Positions 52,501 to 62,878 of a stretch of DNA of 64,000 bases are shown in pieces (the first letter of the stretch is position 1; each line of letters starts with the position of its first letter). The notes below the pieces were generated by a model that worked only from the letters and a program-made list of their open reading frames with translations, had not been told where the DNA came from and searched no databases. The position numbers were made by a program, and so were the translations under genes. Origin of the DNA: Stichopus chloronotus (lineage: Eukaryota; Echinodermata; Holothuroidea; Aspidochirotida; Stichopodidae); contig CM037843.1 of NCBI GenBank assembly GCA_021234535.1, positions 37,263,200 through 37,327,199 of the forward strand, given 5' to 3'.

Positions 52501-54370
52501 TGTCATATTTATTTTTGTTTCAGGATGGCAGTCCAGATTACTCCTATTTTGCTCCAGATTGTTTTCACTTCAGTCACAAGGCACATTCTGGATTTGGCGC
52601 CATCCTCTGGAATAACATGGTAGGATCAATATTAATTGATTGATTAATTGATTATAAGTTAATCTACTTCTATCTTCCAGTGCGCCATTTTGTAGTATTA
52701 ATATTACATTAAAATCCACTCCATTTCCAATCTTTCTTCTGTGAATTCAAATCTCTCAAGTTTTCAGTTTGGGATGTTTCTGTAGAAAGAACCAAACAAA
52801 ACTAATTTACTAGCAACCTTAATGGAAAGATGTGACACTTGTTGGATTTACTGTGCATAAGATCATGTAACCCATACGAGTCTCTTTATAAGAGGGGACC
52901 ACATTAAAACTAAAGTTCTCAATTTAGGAAACCTTGAAAAAAAAAAACTAGAAAAAAAAAACTAGAACTACAGCGCCCCTTCAAGTTAAGAGGGACATAT
53001 GCTTCTTGAAACCATGCAACCGCAGGTGAAGGCTACATCTGTGCAGATAGACACGGGCGTCTTTGTTCCCTTCATATCAGTACCTTCATAGGTGCAACAT
53101 TACGTTCAATGGCTCAGTCATAATTAGATGTATGATGAACTTAATCATCATGATAGTATGATGAAAACGCAACTTCACACACAAAAAATAAATATCAAAG
53201 CTTTTTTTCCATCCTAAACTTCTTACGTTTTAAAAACCAACCAAGATTGGGCGATATTCCCATATGGTATCTGAGTTGTTGCTGGAGATTTCGGCTCTGT
53301 GTGCTACAGGTTCCACAAGGGCTGTCAAATCTTTGCGTGGGAAGGTAATCTTGGCCAAAATGTATAAAGTAGGCATATTACTTCATTCACCATTTGGGAT
53401 TTCAATCATTTATAGGATAAAACAAAGTGCAACGTGTAGATGAAGAAACGATTGTGTGTCCAAAAGCTTTTACTCTATTGCTGGTGTTTTCATTCAGTTA
53501 CATATGGTTTGAATAAGAAAATGTAATTTATTCTCAGATGGAAAAGGTCGGTGAAAGAACGGAAGATTTCCTAGAGGTTGAGGCCCTGAAGTGTCCTTCG
53601 ACCGTAAGTTTTAACGACATAGAAATATACGTTACACTCATTGTACAGGGAAATGAGAACAACCATTGTATGGTCACTGACGTCACAGTTCATTATGTTC
53701 AACTCAGAGGACTGATCTTGGCATTACTATCACAGTGCTCCTATTGTAAAATATTTGTTTGCTTGTTGTTTTTTTCTTTACCCTGAACGATTTCCGAGTG
53801 AGACAGAGATTACAAACCAAATTCCTGGTCTGTTTAGGGATATCAGAATCAGGCAAAGCTAATATTGCACTTGGAGTCTAAATAGTCCAAGACGAGTTCA
53901 CATTTGTCAATTTTCTGTATTTTTACAGTGAGTCTGATTACAGTATTGACTTTACTAACATCTTGCATTTTTGTAATGTCAAAAGAGTTTACTTTGATTT
54001 TCGCTCTGTACTTCGAAATTGTGCTGTTACGCGTTACGCGTTTTGTCTCATGAATATGCATCGTTATCAAGTTACACGAATATTCAACTTGGGCAGAATG
54101 TCCTCTTCAGTAAACCGTCCCATTCATGTGCCATTTTCACCCTGTTTTTTTTTCAGGTAAACTTCATATTAGCTAATCGTAGAACCAAAACTTGAAATAA
54201 TTTTAAATTATGTATTTTCCCTTTTTCAGACTTTTCCATTTTTATACACCAACGTCAACAGTGACCCCAATTTCTTGGTGGAGCTACCTTCTGGATCTCC
54301 CCGGATCTTTCACTCTACAATGCACATATTCGTGTCGTTGGCGATTTGGCTTCTTTTTGTCATAGTTTAG
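43512..54370 (+). CDS. PLB1: Phospholipase B1-like secreted GDSL lipase, gene 4 (14 exons, 437 aa)
   Basis: Exons: 43512-43599, 44587-44702, 44963-45026, 45270-45328, 45585-45652, 46355-46398, 46625-46733, 47681-47879, 49995-50083, 51044-51113, 51909-52013, 52524-52619, 53538-53603, 54230-54370. All are GT-AG and in frame. The N-terminus has a hydrophobic signal ([15 protein letters not shown]) after a short polar start. Landmarks: GDSLT (Ser107), [22 protein letters not shown] (Asn217), [11 protein letters not shown] (Asp349/His352). It carries an N-glycosylation sequon (NIT) in exon 10. The C-terminus is SGSPR followed by a hydrophobic run to the stop, as for GPI attachment. It pairs with gene 3 in sequence and in the extra intron between exons 8 and 9. 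That 2.1-kb intron contains a hAT element and a LINE relic. It is the longest gene in the array. Function inferred from family: extracellular phospholipase B or lysophospholipase. Confidence 0.92.
47213..47237. other. Small perfect hairpin in gene 4 intron 7
   Basis: AACCTTGATT and AATCAAGGTT form a 10-bp stem around a 5-base loop. It lies in a stretch with several TGATTGG strings. No function assigned. Confidence 0.5.
48244..49137. mobile_element. Non-autonomous hAT element, 894 bp, with 8-bp TSD
   Basis: Terminal inverted repeats CAGTGGCGGCGCCA (left) and the complement of CAGCGGCGGCGCCA (right) match 13/14. The flanks are the identical 8-mer TGAACATT (48236-48243 and 49138-49145). An 8-bp duplication and CAG-start ends are the hAT signature. 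The interior is C/G-rich near both ends, with a long poly(G) run by the left end, a duplicated 26-bp unit at about 48592-48643, and no transposase frame. Inserted in gene 4 intron 8. Its composition differs sharply from the AT-rich surroundings. Confidence 0.88.
49490..49760 (+). pseudogene. LINE (non-LTR retrotransposon) reverse-transcriptase C-terminal relic, frameshifted
   Basis: One frame reads KHLQLF...[15 protein letters not shown] and stops at 49693. The neighbouring frame from 49671 continues [10 protein letters not shown]...ALKCLE and stops at 49758-49760. The QKRIVR...NPLFKKL order is typical of the end of CR1/Jockey-type LINE reverse transcriptases. The frame switch near a T run (about 49662) shows the copy is dead. 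It lies in gene 4 intron 8, 3' of the hAT element. Confidence 0.55.
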
Positions 54371-56569
54371 TTATTCACTTTATTCACTCACAATTATGAT
54401 ATCGAATCTTGACATATATTTAGATGAGGTTCACTTCCTTTTCTTTTCATTGTATTTTCGAATCATTATCAATAACTAAGATTAAGGAACTGTCTTGCCA
54501 TTATGTCACAAATATTAAAAATATTAAAATGTTCATCTGTTCAATCTACCGTAGTTATTTTTATAGCTGATTATTTTGTGTAATGTCATATCGATCACCT
54601 CTGCTCGTCTTTCATTCGTCTCTTTCTGAAGGATGGCATGATTAGACAAAGGAAAAACCACCGCTAACCTTGTAACAACACAGTCAACACTGCGCATGAT
54701 CGAGTGTCCGATGCACTGCTAGGACTATCACGTTGCTGATCATGAGCCGAACGCGAAATAATTTCTATAATTACATACGGGCGGTGCTTAGAAATGATTT
54801 AATTCATTGCTTGGCGTTGAATCTCATACTGTCCTCTTCATGTCATAATTCTTGCCTAAGAAAACATTTCACATTTGAAATTGTGTGGTGTAGATAAAAT
54901 CTGATATATACGGTACTTTAAAGAGACACGTATTTCTATATTTAAAAAAGGAAAACTGTAGAGTATCTCTCAGACATGGAAAATTAAATGTAAAACCAAA
55001 AGTTTCTTTCCAACATTTTTTGTGTATGCAATATATATTTGTATACAACATATTTGTCAAACATACGGAGGATATTTACACCTCTGCAAATATACATTTC
55101 ATGTAACCTTCAGTTACATTTTAACTTTCGGAATGGGAATGCTAAAAGTCACGGCTTCATCAAAACTCGGATTAAAATCAAATCATCTCAAAAGTGGATC
55201 GAGAATATTGAGCAGCATTTGAGGTATCCCCCTTCTTTAAGGGGGTAAAAGAATTTTTTTTCATTGGTCAACATTGTGTGACGGTTGCTAATGTTACTTA
55301 CTATGATAAAGAAGCACAAAGGTTGTCTCCAGCATTGTTTTTTAAGGTTTGTCTTTCTTGTAAAATGACGAAATTCACTTCAATACTTCAGGGTAGATGG
55401 CAAGAACAGTCAAAAGTAATGTTTTGACTCCAATGCTCAAATCTTTGATTTAATTATACTGGGAAAATTTAGAAATGCTGCCACAACCCTACCCTGTCCT
55501 TAGATGATGAGAATTTCCGAACATCAAGTTAGTTGTATGAAATTGGCAAGAAACTGCTCCATCCTTTTAGCAAAGGAAATAAAGTCAGCATACACAACGA
55601 CTGAAGGAAATTGGCAATGTTTATCAAATGGAATATGACGTCTTTTAAAATTGTTAGTTTTTTCTCGCCTCTTCAACAAAAGATACTGGCCTTCAAAGGT
55701 TATGCTGTAACGCCAAAGTAGCAAACCCTTGCGAATCACGCAATAAGCAGTATGTGTAGCTATTGCTCATTCACGTCACAGCAAACAATCACATCTGGCG
55801 TAGTTGATTGGCTTTGATCGATCTTACGTCACAGTCATAGAAATCTTAATCGATCGTCTACAGACCGTAACAAGAAATGTAACCCGGATTCATGGACCAA
55901 AATATTGACTTTTTCAACCATGATAGGTGTTCCGTAGCCCTCCTTTGATATTAGTTACTATAGAGGAAAATGTAAACTTACACAGTGATAAAATAAACTA
56001 TACCATACCATATGTAACAAATGAGTTCACTGATATATGTATATGCCTAAATTAATGCATAACATAAGCTGCATAGCAGATATCCATGAACAGTGATAAT
56101 CATATCCTACAATACTTTACATGAAACTTTGATACCTACATTCAGATGGCAACCGGATATTGTAAGTATGAGTGAGTATACCTGCGGCCCAAATTGATCT
56201 CTAAATGAATGATGACTTTTTTGTCATTGCAGAATATGGTCTAAAATGGTATGGTTCATATCGCAGCAGTGTTCTGATGAAAATAAACTGATTAGAAGAA
56301 ATGGTACTTTTACCTTTTCCAAAGTATTTTGGATAGCATACTGCAAGAAAGAAAAATAGTTGATTCTTAAAATTAAGCTGCTGGTAGAGATAAATATCAC
56401 ATGTAATGGTTTGTCCAATAATGCACAAGTCAAGATCAGTTAATCCAGAAATAAAGATATTTTATGAAGCAAATTGATGCTTATCTCAACAGTTTCGTAA
56501 AACGTTGACTGCAATAAATTCTTGCATATATCGGCAGCCAGATTCTCAGCGTGTTTTTAAGCAATTGGA
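54371..56569. other. Intergenic: gene 4 3' region and convergent gap
   Basis: No gene is recognised. Short open frames (for example at 54869 and 55524) lack any recognisable family or splice structure. This is a tail-to-tail gap between gene 4 and the minus-strand gene. I found no confident poly(A) signal close to the gene 4 stop. Confidence 0.4.
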
Positions 56570-58162
56570 TCAGCTTTTAGAAGCATCGACTTCCACTGTT
56601 TTTGAATTACCGTGATCAACATTCTCCTTCCATGTATTAACGGCCAACACTTTGCGAGCTGCTGAAACAAATTTCTTCAGGGCTACTTTTCTATCTACGC
56701 CCTCACCAAGTGCTGATACTGGCGCAATCAGAGCAAACTTTGAATTACGTCTGCTCATCGACGCCACGGTCTTTTCCATGGTGCCTTGATTTTCATCCGA
56801 TGCTTCCCTATCGATGGCAAGAATTTCATGGAGTCTCTCTGCAAGTAATGAATCCTCAGATTCGCTTCCATCGTCACTTTGATCACCGGTATCTTCTTTA
56901 TTTTTAGAATTGTAATTGTTGGGGGCGCTATCTATTCTAGTTCCTCCATCGGTTACGTCTCTTCGAGGCTTCTTCTTTTTCTTCGGTCTCTGTTTTTTCG
57001 CTTCAGCTAGCAACTCTTGGAACTCTTCCGCAGAATCGAATCCAAGCCACACATACATTTCGTCATTTTTACCAGTATGTTCGATTAAATCTCGTGACCG
57101 CAATATTTCCGGCTTAAACTCAGGATCGATGAACGGATTATGAACGACCTGATCTTTAGCGAACTCTTCTGGGAGAAGCTGAGGCGGCAAATCGACTGTG
57201 AACCGTGACTTATTGACCTTTGAGGATTCGTCTGAATCTTTGCTTAATGGTTCGGAAATTTTCGGTTCAGGTAAAGGTGGCAGCTTAAATTTAGGCAAAG
57301 TTGGTTTGACCTTAAATTGAGGCCTACTTGTGTTTAAGTAGAAACTTCTAGCTAATCCAGGTTTGTCTCCACCGAAGGTCGTATCTCGTGACTGTTCCTG
57401 TAAGTCAGATATTTCTCCGCTGGCGATCATGTTGCTAAGGGACGTTCTCCTCTGTAGAGTTGGCTTTATCGGTACAGGAGCCTTGCGTCTCTCTAGGTCC
57501 GTCAGCTGTGGCAGTGAAAAAGTTCTAGCTTGTACGGAAACCCTGTCAGCATTCGGTGATTCGATAATTGAATGCTTCGTGTGGTCTGGTTTTGGCGCCT
57601 CATCCGATGCGACGTTACCCTGGAGAACGTCATTTTTGGCTTCTTCAATTTTCAGTATCTCCTTTTGTCTGTCCTTATGTTTCCTCTCAGATGCGTTCAT
57701 CTCATTAAGAGACCTCAACAAATGGTTGCTCTGTCTCTTACTTCCAACATATTCGGTCTGATCTCTCCTCACTGATCCGACCACCGATGCATTGTGCAAG
57801 TCTGGCTTTGGTCTCTTTTTCGGTAACTCTGGAAGTTTTCTCCTCTTCTTCTTTCTCCCGTGGTTTGGTGCCAATTCCCCTCTCTGAATCAAGTCCGCCT
57901 CTATCTTTTCCCTTCTCTCTTGATTGGCCTCTACTAAACCTTTGAAAAATTCCATCCTCTTGGTCATTTCCCGGTGATTTCTGTTAAAGGAAGCTTCGCT
58001 CAACTGTTGGGCGAAGTTGATGTGACGTATCTCCCTTTCCGCCTCCAGTCGGAAGGCGTGGTGGCGCTCTCGGCCACCGAATGTTGATCTGCGGTCGATC
58101 TTCATCATGAGCGTTCTTGGATCATCTCGTTTCAGGTCCAATCGGAATGGTCCACGGGCCAT
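56570..58162 (-). CDS. Uncharacterised intronless basic protein, 530 aa
   Basis: A single uninterrupted frame of 530 codons, far longer than chance in this AT-rich DNA, starting MARGPFRLDLKRDD. I do not recognise a family. The N-terminal ~95 residues are rich in Arg/Glu and probably helical or coiled. A nuclear-localisation-like cluster lies at 103-108 (KKKRRK), followed by PELPKKRPKP. Proline/lysine-rich text (PTLPKFKLPPLPEP) lies near 287-300. A short ordered-looking segment (EMYVWLGFDSAEEFQELL) sits at about 368-385. A second basic run (RPKKKKKPRR) is at 392-401, then an acidic serine tract (DQSDDGSESEDS) and a final helix-prone part. Likely intracellular, perhaps nuclear, and largely disordered. 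The ATG context is weak at -3 but has G at +4. It could be a retrocopy or a lineage-specific gene. Confidence 0.75.
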   Translation of the reverse strand: MARGPFRLDLKRDDPRTLMMKIDRRSTFGGRERHHAFRLEAEREIRHINFAQQLSEASFNRNHREMTKRMEFFKGLVEANQERREKIEADLIQRGELAPNHGRKKKRRKLPELPKKRPKPDLHNASVVGSVRRDQTEYVGSKRQSNHLLRSLNEMNASERKHKDRQKEILKIEEAKNDVLQGNVASDEAPKPDHTKHSIIESPNADRVSVQARTFSLPQLTDLERRKAPVPIKPTLQRRTSLSNMIASGEISDLQEQSRDTTFGGDKPGLARSFYLNTSRPQFKVKPTLPKFKLPPLPEPKISEPLSKDSDESSKVNKSRFTVDLPPQLLPEEFAKDQVVHNPFIDPEFKPEILRSRDLIEHTGKNDEMYVWLGFDSAEEFQELLAEAKKQRPKKKKKPRRDVTDGGTRIDSAPNNYNSKNKEDTGDQSDDGSESEDSLLAERLHEILAIDREASDENQGTMEKTVASMSRRNSKFALIAPVSALGEGVDRKVALKKFVSAARKVLAVNTWKENVDHGNSKTVEVDASKS

Positions 58163-61100
58163 TAAGTTGTCAGGTATATATTGCAGTGGATCTTATATCA
58201 CAAAGAAAACACGCCCCCACTAATGCGATGAGTCTATGATCAACTTATATTGTTATTCCATTCCAGCACGAGTAAACATATAACACAACCTGATCGTCCA
58301 TTAGCAACGATTCTGTCATGGGGAAGGAAGAATATGGAAGTTTGTTAACGCTAATGGCAGGTTTAATAAAGTAATCAGCTGTTTACGTCTTTTCATAAAA
58401 TTGGGTCTGCTAAGATGAGACCAAGTTACTCTTAAAAGAACACTCTATCATACAAGGACGTGATGAGACTAGTTCCATTCTGTGAGCATCTTCATCAATC
58501 TTCATCATTAAGGAAACAAGTACCGGATGTCATATTCAATACATTTAATAACAATAAGATGATTTAATGTCATGCGTGACTCACATTCGATATAAGCATA
58601 AATGATCGCCATGATCAGCTTTCTCATGCACAAAATTGATTATGTCTATGGAAGGATCATTAGTTAATACTCCATTCACGTATCGAAACTATAAAATTGT
58701 GTTTACATTTGCATCAGTATCACTTTAGCACAGGACCTGTGCTCTCACAGAGAATAATTAGGAACTAGTCACAGTGACTGACGTAATATGGTGGTCGTTT
58801 TCTTTTTTTCTCTGTATCATAATTTCTATGACCTATGACCTCGATCTGGCAAATTTATCTGCATGTTATTGTGACGTTCTTAATAAGTTGCTTCCAACTG
58901 AGTCACGCCATATCAGTCAATTACCTCCATCATTTACAGGATCCTGTGGGTGTAATTACGTACGCTATATACTGATCCCTAAACTTGGACAATCGCGTGG
59001 AAACAAAAGTCAAAATCGCATATTTGGGCCTTTTTGAGAAGCCATGACTCAAAAAACAGACTTTGAATCAGCGCATACTATACCTTTTCTATATTCTAAA
59101 TACTTATACTATATAGCGTAATTAGACTTATATTATTATCTGTTTGTTTAATGTATATTAGCTCATGTTAGACCTAAAAGTTGACGAAAATGTAAAAAGG
59201 CCGGTTTTTCTGCAATTATGTAGAATTTCGATTCATTGTTCACACTGCAACGAATTTCACTAAAATTTTCAGGGTACGTTTATGTTCGTGACAGCCTTCA
59301 CATACATACACATATCCGGGGGACTTTTGGTGTCGGTAGAGCAACAGATTTCTGTGATTTGACACGGAATTACCCAACATTTCTCTTCTCTACTTTTTTG
59401 TTACTTCCAGGTGAGCACTCAACCAGACGAGCCCTCTCGTGTTTTTAATGTGCTTCCTTTCATAATATCTTGATGCTTTTTGTAAACTGTTTGAGCTATT
59501 GTTAATTTTTCAATTACGATTAGATAATATGAAGAACAAAAATAAATGAAATGGACTAGCAAATGGACTAGTAGTGATTCATCGAATCAAACTGAGAGGT
59601 CAACGTTGTGCTAATGACAATCCACACTGGTAAACCGACTTGATTTCGGAACAAAAAAACATAGTAAGCAAACTGTAGTTTAGAGAAATAACTATCCAAT
59701 TTAAAATATTTGACTTAGATACTGAGCACCGACACTAGGGAAAGAACGCTGTTGCCTGATAAGTGAACCACATGTAGCAATTACCAACACACGTTATTAA
59801 AGTGAAACACAATGTAAAACTTAAAAGATTATTATTACTTTTAATTTAAAGTATATGAGTATTCATCTTAAACTCCAAAGATGATTTTAACTACTTTAGT
59901 ATTGTCTAACGGTGCGAAGGTTAGTTTGCTTACCTTTACCATATGTGATATATTTTTCGCCATTTCTGCAGTGACTAAAGGACAAAATGTATTCCGATTA
60001 ATACCGACAATACTCATAAATTGATAATCAGTATACACAGTGTATTCCGTGAAACACAAGAGTTCATATTCAACTATACCACGCCTGCTCCCATATTGCA
60101 TGTGGACCAACTGTACTGATTTGCCTGTCAACAGTTATGTGAACCATCGATTAAGCCATTGCCCTCCTTTGTTCTGAAAGGGTTACAACTCTTTTATCTA
60201 TCAACGGGGTTGCTAACGAACAGGCCCGTTGAATAGGGTCCACATTTTGTGGTCTTTGGAATTCGTCCAGTTTCTCCATATGTACGTCAGAGAGGGTCGA
60301 TATTGTATGATGTGATATTCAACACAAGAAAGAGACGGATGCAAGGGAGGGGAAATGGGGGTAGATAAGGATGCACTGAGGATTTAAGGAATGACGTCAG
60401 CTGATTCAATGCTGTGTGATGACTTGACACACAGTAGCGGAGTGGTAATAAGCTGTTTGTGGGTGGTGACGGGAGGGGTGGAGGATGGAAGGTGGAGGGC
60501 GGATGTTAGATGAAAGTGATTTACATGTTAAGAATATTATCTCTGAGAATTTGCTGCGTCTCTCTAAAAATGAGGCTTTTCATTTATTTCAACTAGTTCT
60601 GTCTCAGTAGGAAAGTTTTGAAAATATTCGCGTTCCATATATCATTAATTCTTCTTCTTTGTAAACCTTCCCCCCCCCCCCCTTCGGTTATTGTGAATTT
60701 GCCAAAGGATGTAAGGAGATACAGAACAAACAAAATGAAGTATGATCATCATGCATAGACAAGAAACTCACTTAAAAGTGATTCACACTTTGTAATAAAG
60801 TACAAAAACGTCAAAGAACTGAGATCAGGCTAAAATGGAAATGCAAATTACAAACAGTCAATGAATTCTTTTTGTAAAAAGGTAATTTTCGTTTTATTGG
60901 CGTAGATGATTAAAAAGAAACCAGGGCATATATTATGGCATTTTTTGTGATGGCGGTAATTGTGATATCCAGATGGTAATCACTGACTTAAATGCCAATA
61001 AGTATTAGTCTAAATTTACAAGTTCGTGTCACTGGTATCTTTCAGTCTATTAATATAAGGTAATAGTTTTAAGCAGCTCGCTTCCCTTTTTACTCTCAGT

Positions 61101-61588
61101 AATAAATAAATCTTTTCAGAACATGTTCTGTTCAGTTTGCTATTGGAGTTCACTGTCTGTGAGCACAATGAAGGACAAGAACAAAATATACTTGAATGGC
61201 AAATCCATGTATCAATCAATTAATCAATCAATCAATGTTTGACTGCATTGGCGATTTTACTCATTTACAATTGGGTCTTCTTCCACAACTGCTGTGGTTT
61301 TTAATATAGTTTGTGGAACGAGCAAAAGTCCTACCTTCCTCGGGTTTCAACTAATCGTGACGTCACATGGATAGTTGACATGGAAAGACACCTAAATATT
61401 TTCTCCTCAAGTGATAGAAGTGAGCATCTTTCAGCATTGCCTTCTACGACATATTTAGTATCTTCTCTTCCCGGCGAATGATGTCAGGTTTACATAGAAG
61501 TTAAGGAGCTAATAAGGTAATAAAGAGTCTAAGGAGCGAAGTACGAAGGATTAATCTTTAAATAAGAAGACTTTATTTTTTCACGAAC
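58163..61588. other. Intergenic region between divergent intronless genes
   Basis: No gene is recognised. It contains a poly(C) run near 60669-60681, purine-rich text near 60.3-60.5 kb and an ATCA tetranucleotide tract at 61210-61237. It must hold the promoters of both flanking genes, but I see no motif strong enough to name. Confidence 0.4.
61210..61237. repeat. (ATCA)n microsatellite
   Basis: About six ATCA units with one TA interruption, read directly. Confidence 0.8.
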
Positions 61589-62614
61589 ATGACGTCTTTG
61601 GAAGAGTCGATGACATTTACATCCTCAACGATTGTCCTGCAGGATAACCTTCAGGAGATACAATGGAAAAATGTCTGGGTTATTTCCCGATTATTTCTCA
61701 CTTACATGATAGCATTTCTATGCATTTCCCTCAACTCTATAAATCTCTGGATTTTGAACAAGCAACCTGACTGTTTCGGAGAGACAACTTGTTACATTTT
61801 GTCTGCCTTAGCCTCTTCAGACCTAAGCGTGGGTGTTTGCATTCTCATCAGTGAAAGTTTCGTCACATTCAGCAACGTTCCGAGCCAAGTGCCTCTGTAT
61901 TGTCAAATAATGTTTCCTTTGACTGGATTTTTCACGTGTTTTTTTTACCTCATGCTCGCTCTCTTGAGTCTCGACAAACTCATCCTGGTGACGTCACCAT
62001 TTCGTTATCACCGCCTGGTGACGAAATTGTCTATAACCGTTGCAATACTTATCGCAGGTTCCATCGCGACATTTTTTGGTTTATCGGTCGCATTTTTGAC
62101 CTACTTTCATCCCCACTCTCGCTTCTGTCGTGTATTTGTCCAACGGCATATCATCTTGGCTGGAGCTGGCTTTGTACTCATCTTCGCAATGTCAGTAATA
62201 ACTTACTCGAATTGCCATCTTCTAGTGATAGCTTGTCGAGCTAACTTCAGATCAAAAGCAATTATCCCTCAAGACATTAACGAACTCGATGCGTGTAGGA
62301 GTAACCGACCGACGGATACACGATACAAGATATCTGCTAGTAATCACAAGAGACCTCGCCCTAAACTGATTTTGCAAGCACGAGATTTGAAAGCACTCCG
62401 CACGGTATTGACAATGACCATGGTTTCATATCTATCTCTGTTACCCTTCACCGTTCGTTTGGTCCTTAACCTAGCCGGGCATCCCTCAAGCGTTGCCATG
62501 GAGTTCTGGAGTTATATCACGTTATACTCCACAAGCTGGTTGAATCCGATCATATATCTATTTATGAATTCCGCTTACAGATGCAGCGCTTGGCGTTTGT
62601 TAAAACGTCAGTAA
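61589..62614 (+). CDS. Class A (rhodopsin-like) G-protein-coupled receptor, intronless, 341 aa
   Basis: Seven hydrophobic segments lie at about 32-56, 67-91, 105-135, 146-170, 188-216, 268-293 and 303-325. Family marks: Asn49 in TM1, LASSD with Asp78 in TM2, Cys105 and Cys180 for the TM3-loop disulphide, LLP with Pro286 in TM6, and NPIIY (319-323) in TM7, followed by a short basic helix-8-like end. Departures: the DRY site is DKL (129-131), TM4 lacks its usual Trp, TM5 lacks its usual Pro, and TM6 lacks CWxP. Third intracellular loop about 50 residues and basic. Plasma-membrane receptor; ligand unknown, and the pattern does not fix a subfamily. No signal peptide or N-glycosylation sequon is seen in the N-terminus. 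Intronless receptors like this occur in large lineage-specific expansions in marine invertebrates. AATAAA follows at 62640. Confidence 0.88.
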   Translation: MTSLEESMTFTSSTIVLQDNLQEIQWKNVWVISRLFLTYMIAFLCISLNSINLWILNKQPDCFGETTCYILSALASSDLSVGVCILISESFVTFSNVPSQVPLYCQIMFPLTGFFTCFFYLMLALLSLDKLILVTSPFRYHRLVTKLSITVAILIAGSIATFFGLSVAFLTYFHPHSRFCRVFVQRHIILAGAGFVLIFAMSVITYSNCHLLVIACRANFRSKAIIPQDINELDACRSNRPTDTRYKISASNHKRPRPKLILQARDLKALRTVLTMTMVSYLSLLPFTVRLVLNLAGHPSSVAMEFWSYITLYSTSWLNPIIYLFMNSAYRCSAWRLLKRQ

Positions 62615-62639
62615 AAAGTTTCAACGATCAAAAAAAGTA

Positions 62640-62645
62640 AATAAA
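62640..62645 (+). terminator. Candidate poly(A) signal AATAAA for the receptor gene
   Basis: First of several overlapping AATAAA copies in a TAAA-rich tract (62638-62656), 26 bp past the stop. That is close for a 3' UTR, so a later signal may be used. Confidence 0.35.
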
Positions 62646-62836
62646 TAAATAAAATTTAAGATACTTTTGTCTTCACTATATCTAAAGTTATATAGTAATG
62701 ATCTTAGCACCCCCCCCCTCCACCCACATGTGACATGATGGGTTAAGATGCCTTTTCCTGTGTAATGCGTACGGCAACATCTCGTGTATTAGTACATCTT
62801 CCCACAGAGACGGACTTCGCTATAACTAGTCTTCTT

Positions 62837-62878
62837 CTGTTGTTGCTGTTGTTGATGTTGTGGTTGTTGTTGTTGCGG
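62837..62878. repeat. Imperfect (TTG)n microsatellite
   Basis: About 13 TTG-like units with interruptions. The remainder to the window end (62879-64000) shows no gene. Confidence 0.75.

Noticed and set aside
57363..57761. 132-codon plus-strand frame
   Set aside because: Antisense shadow of the 530-aa minus-strand gene.
61900..62244. 114-codon frame inside the receptor gene
   Set aside because: Shadow in another frame of the receptor, which has full family motifs in its own frame.
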